Below are positions 4,711 to 7,857 of a stretch of 7,857 nt of DNA, piece after piece. The position numbers and the translations under genes are program-made. The stretch is from Candidatus Cloacimonadota bacterium (GTDB lineage: Bacteria > Cloacimonadota > Cloacimonadia > Cloacimonadales > WRIO01), in the NCBI GenBank assembly GCA_017998585.1, contig JAGOCT010000072.1, positions 1-7,857 on the forward strand, in the 5' to 3' direction. Numbering within the stretch: the first letter of the stretch is position 1; each line of letters opens with the position of its first letter. The notes below the pieces were generated by a model. It had not been told where the DNA came from, ran no database searches, and saw nothing but the letters and a program-made list of their open reading frames with translations.

Positions 4711-5958
4711 ATGAGAAAACTTTTCATCATTATCTTCATCACTTGTTTAACTCAATTGTTTGGAGAATTGCTTATACCAATGGATATGACTCAAACAAAT
4801 CATCTGAAAGCCTATGGAATTGCATTTAAATCTGTAAAAGAAGGACAGAAAGTAAAATGGCTGTTAAATTACCGTGGTGGTGCTCTCATCATGAATGATA
4901 CTCAGGAGTTTAGAAATGACTGTAACATTCGTGGGGTGAGTTTTGAAATTATTTCTGGTTCTGATATTGCCCTGATAAATGACGAGATAAATGCGAATAA
5001 TATGGAAGTTGTTACGCTCGAAAAAGAGCCGAAAATTGCTGTTTATACACCTCCTAATACAAATCCCTGGGATGATGCTGTTACGCTTGCGTTAACTTAT
5101 GCTGAGATTGATTATGATAAAGTATGGGATGAAGAAGTAATAAATGGGAAGCTGGTTGATTACGACTGGTTGCATTTACACCATGAAGATTTTACAGGTC
5201 AGTATGGGAAGTTTTATGGCTCATATAGAAATGCACCCTGGTATATCAATGAAGTGAAATATAATGAGCAAATGGCTCAGCGTTTAGGCTATTCAAAAGT
5301 TTGGCAGCTAAAACATCAGGTTGCAGATAAAATTAGAGAATTTGTGATAAATGGTGGGTTTCTATTTGCCATGTGTGGTGCAACAGATACTATAGATATT
5401 GCGCTTGCCTGCTATATGACAGATATATGTGAAACCGCTTTTGATGGGGATGGTATTGATCCTCAGTACAAAAGAAAAATTGATTTCTCAAGAACTTTTG
5501 CTTTTGAAAATTTTGATATCATCACTAATCCTTATGTCTATGAGTTTTCGACAATTGATGCAAGTGACTACGCTCAGTTAAGAGGAGCTGACGGAGATTA
5601 TTTTCAACTTTTTGATTTCTCTGCTAAATATGATCCAGTGCCAACCATGTTGATTCAGAATCATACCAATGCAATCAATGGATTTCTGGGTCAAACTACC
5701 TCTTTCAGAAAAACCTTTCTGAAAAATAGTGTGATTATTCTAGGCGAAACACCTGGCTCAGATGAAGCAAAGTATATTCATGGAAACATAGGGAAGGGGA
5801 CTTTTACTTTTTATGGTGGGCATGATCCAGAAGATTATCAGCATAAAATTGGAGATCCAGAGACTGTTTTAGACTTACATAAAAATTCAGCCGGTTACAG
5901 ATTAATATTAAATAATGTTCTGTTTCCGGCTGCAGAAAAAAAGAAACTTAAAACTTAG
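4711..5958 (+). CDS. Secreted protein of the family mislabelled 'asparagine synthetase B', function unknown
   Basis: A 415-residue exported protein. Residues 1-18 form a signal peptide (MRK then a hydrophobic core [15 protein letters not shown]), with no lipobox cysteine at the expected place. The mature protein starts [20 protein letters not shown], with later motifs LLNYRGG (51-57), [14 protein letters not shown] (120-133), [14 protein letters not shown] (153-166), [12 protein letters not shown] (215-226), PTMLIQNHT (311-319), [11 protein letters not shown] (355-365) and [11 protein letters not shown] (368-378). I recall this pattern from Bacteroidetes/Ignavibacteria-type proteins often named asparagine synthetase B, yet no N-terminal glutaminase Cys or ATP-pyrophosphatase SGGxDS motif exists. 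The [13 protein letters not shown] stretch resembles the nucleophile elbow of class I glutamine-amidotransferase-like (ThuA/DJ-1-type) folds, making Cys222 a candidate active residue by inference. The His-rich motifs could bind metal. AGGAG sits 8 nt before the ATG; the gene follows hemW after 46 nt with no terminator, so it is in the lepB operon. Its stop overlaps that of the convergent desulfurase gene. Confidence 0.85.
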   Translation: MRKLFIIIFITCLTQLFGELLIPMDMTQTNHLKAYGIAFKSVKEGQKVKWLLNYRGGALIMNDTQEFRNDCNIRGVSFEIISGSDIALINDEINANNMEVVTLEKEPKIAVYTPPNTNPWDDAVTLALTYAEIDYDKVWDEEVINGKLVDYDWLHLHHEDFTGQYGKFYGSYRNAPWYINEVKYNEQMAQRLGYSKVWQLKHQVADKIREFVINGGFLFAMCGATDTIDIALACYMTDICETAFDGDGIDPQYKRKIDFSRTFAFENFDIITNPYVYEFSTIDASDYAQLRGADGDYFQLFDFSAKYDPVPTMLIQNHTNAINGFLGQTTSFRKTFLKNSVIILGETPGSDEAKYIHGNIGKGTFTFYGGHDPEDYQHKIGDPETVLDLHKNSAGYRLILNNVLFPAAEKKKLKT

Positions 5959-7079
5959 AATACCTTTTGAATTGCGTTATAGAGATAATCTATATCAGCA
6001 TCCTGATGAAAGTGGGACAAAGAAAAACGTATAGCCCCTGTATTTTCTGTTCCCAGAAATTGGTGCGCTAATGGGGCACAGAATAATCCAACTCTGCATT
6101 CAATCTGATAATCGTCAAATAATTGCTGAGCCAGCTGAACATGATCTGTTTGATGATGAACCAGAGAGAACAGATAACCTTGTTTTTCCGGATTAGCTGC
6201 TTTAAGTATTTTAAATCTGGAGTCATCAGACAGTTGATTTATAAGTTCATGGAAACGTTTGTCTGTAAATTTTTTAGGTGTGTGGTTTTTTAAACTTGCA
6301 TTGAGACCAAAGATTCCTGCCATATTCTGAGTACCAGCTTCAAAACGATCTGGGAAGATTTCTGGCATTTCATACATTGAAGAAAGACTACCTGTTCCTC
6401 CGTAAATCAATGGGTCAAGAGACTCGGGATTTTTAGCATAAAAACCACCAATACCCATAGGTCCATAAAGACTTTTGTGTCCTGTAAAGGCTAGAAAATC
6501 GATATTCCATTCATCTCCAAAAATTGGATTTTGTCCAGCAGACTGAGCCGTATCCAGCATAATCTTTACTTCAGGAAATTGATTCCTGAATGCCTGAATA
6601 TCCTGAATAAGACCATTGACATTACTTTGATGATTGATTACAACAAGTTTGGTTTCTTCTCTGATTTGATTTGATATCTCTTGCAAATCTAAGGTGCCAT
6701 CTTCAAAAGCTTTTAAAATCTCTACCTGAATTCCTTTTGTTTCAATCAGATGATGAAGACAACGTGTAACAGCGTGATGTTCAAGAGGAGATATAAGGAT
6801 ATGATCACCTTCTTTTAGGAATCCATTTAAAATCGTATTGATTGCTATGGTTGCATTAAATGAAAAAAACAGATGATCACTTTTTGCAACATGAAAAATA
6901 TCAGCAAGTAACTGACGAGTTTCAAAAACTGTTTTAGCTACTTTGATATTGATATCACCGTAAGTTCTTCCATAATTACGGCCAATATGATTGATATAAT
7001 TGAGCATCGCATCCCCAAGCTCTTTTGGCTTGGGGAAACTGGTTGCTCCGTTATCAAAGTATGTATTATAAGTTATCAT
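5955..7079 (-). CDS. Class V aminotransferase, cysteine desulfurase family
   Basis: A cytosolic PLP enzyme of 374 residues, close to the short cysteine-desulfurase-family proteins whose N-terminus reads YFDN(G/A)ATSxPKP (7-18 here). It should release sulfur from L-cysteine (or act on a related substrate) as an enzyme-bound persulfide for Fe-S cluster or thio-cofactor synthesis. PLP-site residues are visible: H101 in LEHHAVTR, D176 and Q179 in MLDTAQSAG, and the Schiff-base lysine K202 in [10 protein letters not shown]. The candidate persulfide cysteine is C334 in [11 protein letters not shown], and the substrate-binding arginine is R351 in AIRFSLS. It is nearer to SufS/CsdA-like group II than to IscS, but no SufE, SufU or IscU gene is near, so the sulfur acceptor is unknown. 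The ATG shares its A with the TAA of the upstream outer-membrane gene (TAATG), and no clear ribosome site precedes it, pointing to translational coupling. Its stop overlaps that of the convergent gene by 4 bp. Confidence 0.88.
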   Translation of the reverse strand: MITYNTYFDNGATSFPKPKELGDAMLNYINHIGRNYGRTYGDINIKVAKTVFETRQLLADIFHVAKSDHLFFSFNATIAINTILNGFLKEGDHILISPLEHHAVTRCLHHLIETKGIQVEILKAFEDGTLDLQEISNQIREETKLVVINHQSNVNGLIQDIQAFRNQFPEVKIMLDTAQSAGQNPIFGDEWNIDFLAFTGHKSLYGPMGIGGFYAKNPESLDPLIYGGTGSLSSMYEMPEIFPDRFEAGTQNMAGIFGLNASLKNHTPKKFTDKRFHELINQLSDDSRFKILKAANPEKQGYLFSLVHHQTDHVQLAQQLFDDYQIECRVGLFCAPLAHQFLGTENTGAIRFSLSHFHQDADIDYLYNAIQKVF

Positions 7080-7857
7080 TAGAATTTAATCGCAGTATAG
7101 ATGCTGATAGATTTATTTGTTTCGTCATCACCTTGAATTTTGCCGTTACCATCTTTATCTTCAAATGTATAACGATAATCAAAATTCATAGAGACACCTG
7201 AAGAAATTTCATAACCTAAAACATAGCCCATGATTGTGCTTGGTGTTTTCCATTCGCTTATATCATCTACGTTATCCTGAGAATAATATGCTTTTGCAGT
7301 AGATAACTTAGGTACTTTTGTGATATTCAAATCACCGTTTAAAGTTTTAGCGTTCATGTTATCACCCTTTAAATCCTGATAACCGATATTTAGATAAGCC
7401 CATTTGAACATATCAATACCTAAACCTGCATAAAAACCATCCATTGCTTCAACACTCTCTAAAAATTGTTTTTTAGTAATAACCTGTTTGCCGAATGTAC
7501 GAGCTCTTTCAATTTCATAGGTATTATTAAAATAACCGAAGAGGAATTCTTCACCGGCATGTCTGAACTCTGCATAGGCAGAAACTGGACCAAGGTTGAA
7601 TTTTACACCAGGAAATGCAAAACCAAAACCATAATCAATAATTTGTGCAGCCTGTGCATAGATATCTAATTTCATCATGTCAGTTGAAATCAGTGGTAAA
7701 CCAAGATCAACCCCTACGATTGAGACCGTAGAAGTCATTTCTTTATATTTTGGTAAGTATTGAGTTTGAGTTGAGTCAATCACTCCTCTGGCTACTAAAG
7801 TATCTATAATCTCATTGGTATTTGGTAGTCCCTGATGATCAAGAGCCCATTTATCTC
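7079..7857 (-). CDS. Outer-membrane beta-barrel-like protein, C-terminal part (partial)
   Basis: The reading frame is open from the right edge of the window to the TAA at 7081-7079, giving the last 258 residues. A GTG at 7783 is an internal codon, not the start, because the frame continues 24 codons upstream ([18 protein letters not shown] and on) and no ribosome site precedes it. Many strands alternate polar and hydrophobic residues with frequent Gly and Tyr/Phe (for example [20 protein letters not shown] and [21 protein letters not shown]). The protein ends SIYTAIKF, with the terminal Phe and alternating pattern that the BAM machinery recognises. This supports an outer-membrane barrel; which family is not recognised. 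Before the final strand, [12 protein letters not shown] reads like an EF-hand or dockerin-type calcium loop, probably at a turn. The gene is cotranscribed with the desulfurase by a TAATG overlap. The signal peptide and promoter lie outside the window. Confidence 0.8.
   Translation of the reverse strand, partial: DKWALDHQGLPNTNEIIDTLVARGVIDSTQTQYLPKYKEMTSTVSIVGVDLGLPLISTDMMKLDIYAQAAQIIDYGFGFAFPGVKFNLGPVSAYAEFRHAGEEFLFGYFNNTYEIERARTFGKQVITKKQFLESVEAMDGFYAGLGIDMFKWAYLNIGYQDLKGDNMNAKTLNGDLNITKVPKLSTAKAYYSQDNVDDISEWKTPSTIMGYVLGYEISSGVSMNFDYRYTFEDKDGNGKIQGDDETNKSISIYTAIKF

Noticed and set aside
4711..5958. Annotation as asparagine synthetase
   Set aside because: There is no N-terminal catalytic Cys, no SGGxDS ATP-binding motif, and a clear signal peptide is present.
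7466..7669. 67-codon rightward reading frame inside the outer-membrane gene
   Set aside because: It is antisense to a continuous barrel-like reading frame; its Cys/Phe-rich composition is typical of a shadow frame.
7781..7783. GTG as the start of the right-edge gene
   Set aside because: The frame stays open to the window edge with plausible protein sequence and no ribosome site before the GTG, so the gene is partial and not short.

Overview
The window looks like the chromosome of an AT-rich, Gram-negative bacterium of the FCB superphylum. The best guess is Candidatus Cloacimonadota or a close relative, inferred from protein style and not from a marker gene. Three observations support this. 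The C-terminal tail at the left edge resembles the FlgD-Ig-like/type IX-style sorting domain common in these groups. The partial gene at the right edge ends like an outer-membrane beta-barrel. The 415-residue secreted protein at 4711-5958 belongs to a family I know mainly from Bacteroidetes/Ignavibacteria-like genomes. There are no tRNAs, rRNAs, CRISPR arrays or insertion sequences.

Layout. The end of a secreted-protein gene (1-159, +) is followed by a UUCG-tetraloop terminator. A second hairpin next to it ends the leftward two-gene redox operon (285-1900, -), which encodes a protein disulfide oxidoreductase (two thioredoxin folds, CQFC and CPYC) and a thioredoxin-reductase-like flavoprotein (CATC) that lacks the usual NADPH-binding HRRxxxR motif. 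Upstream of this operon is a very AT-rich control region (1901-2197) with phased A-tracts, a probable promoter, an inverted repeat and an 11-bp tandem repeat. A small monocistronic gene (2198-2479, -) encodes a 93-residue coiled-coil protein with a C-terminal membrane helix; it has its own promoter and terminator. A divergent intergenic region (2489-2745) carries recurring GTCTA/TAGAC motifs.

The rightward operon (2746-5958, +) is signal peptidase I (lepB), overlapping by 31 nt a HemW-like radical SAM protein, then, after 46 nt, a secreted protein of a family often labelled 'asparagine synthetase B', in which I see no asparagine synthetase domain. This operon runs tail to tail, with overlapping stop codons, into a leftward pair (5955-7857, -): a partial outer-membrane protein whose stop overlaps the start (TAATG) of a class V aminotransferase of the cysteine desulfurase type.

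How the genes relate. Most are housekeeping or cell-envelope functions: protein export (LepB), heme handling (HemW), sulfur mobilisation (desulfurase) and thiol-disulfide exchange (PDO plus reductase). I do not see a convincing new multi-gene system. The points most worth following are the atypical reductase/PDO pair, the mislabelled secreted family, the small membrane coiled-coil gene and the repeat-rich promoter region.
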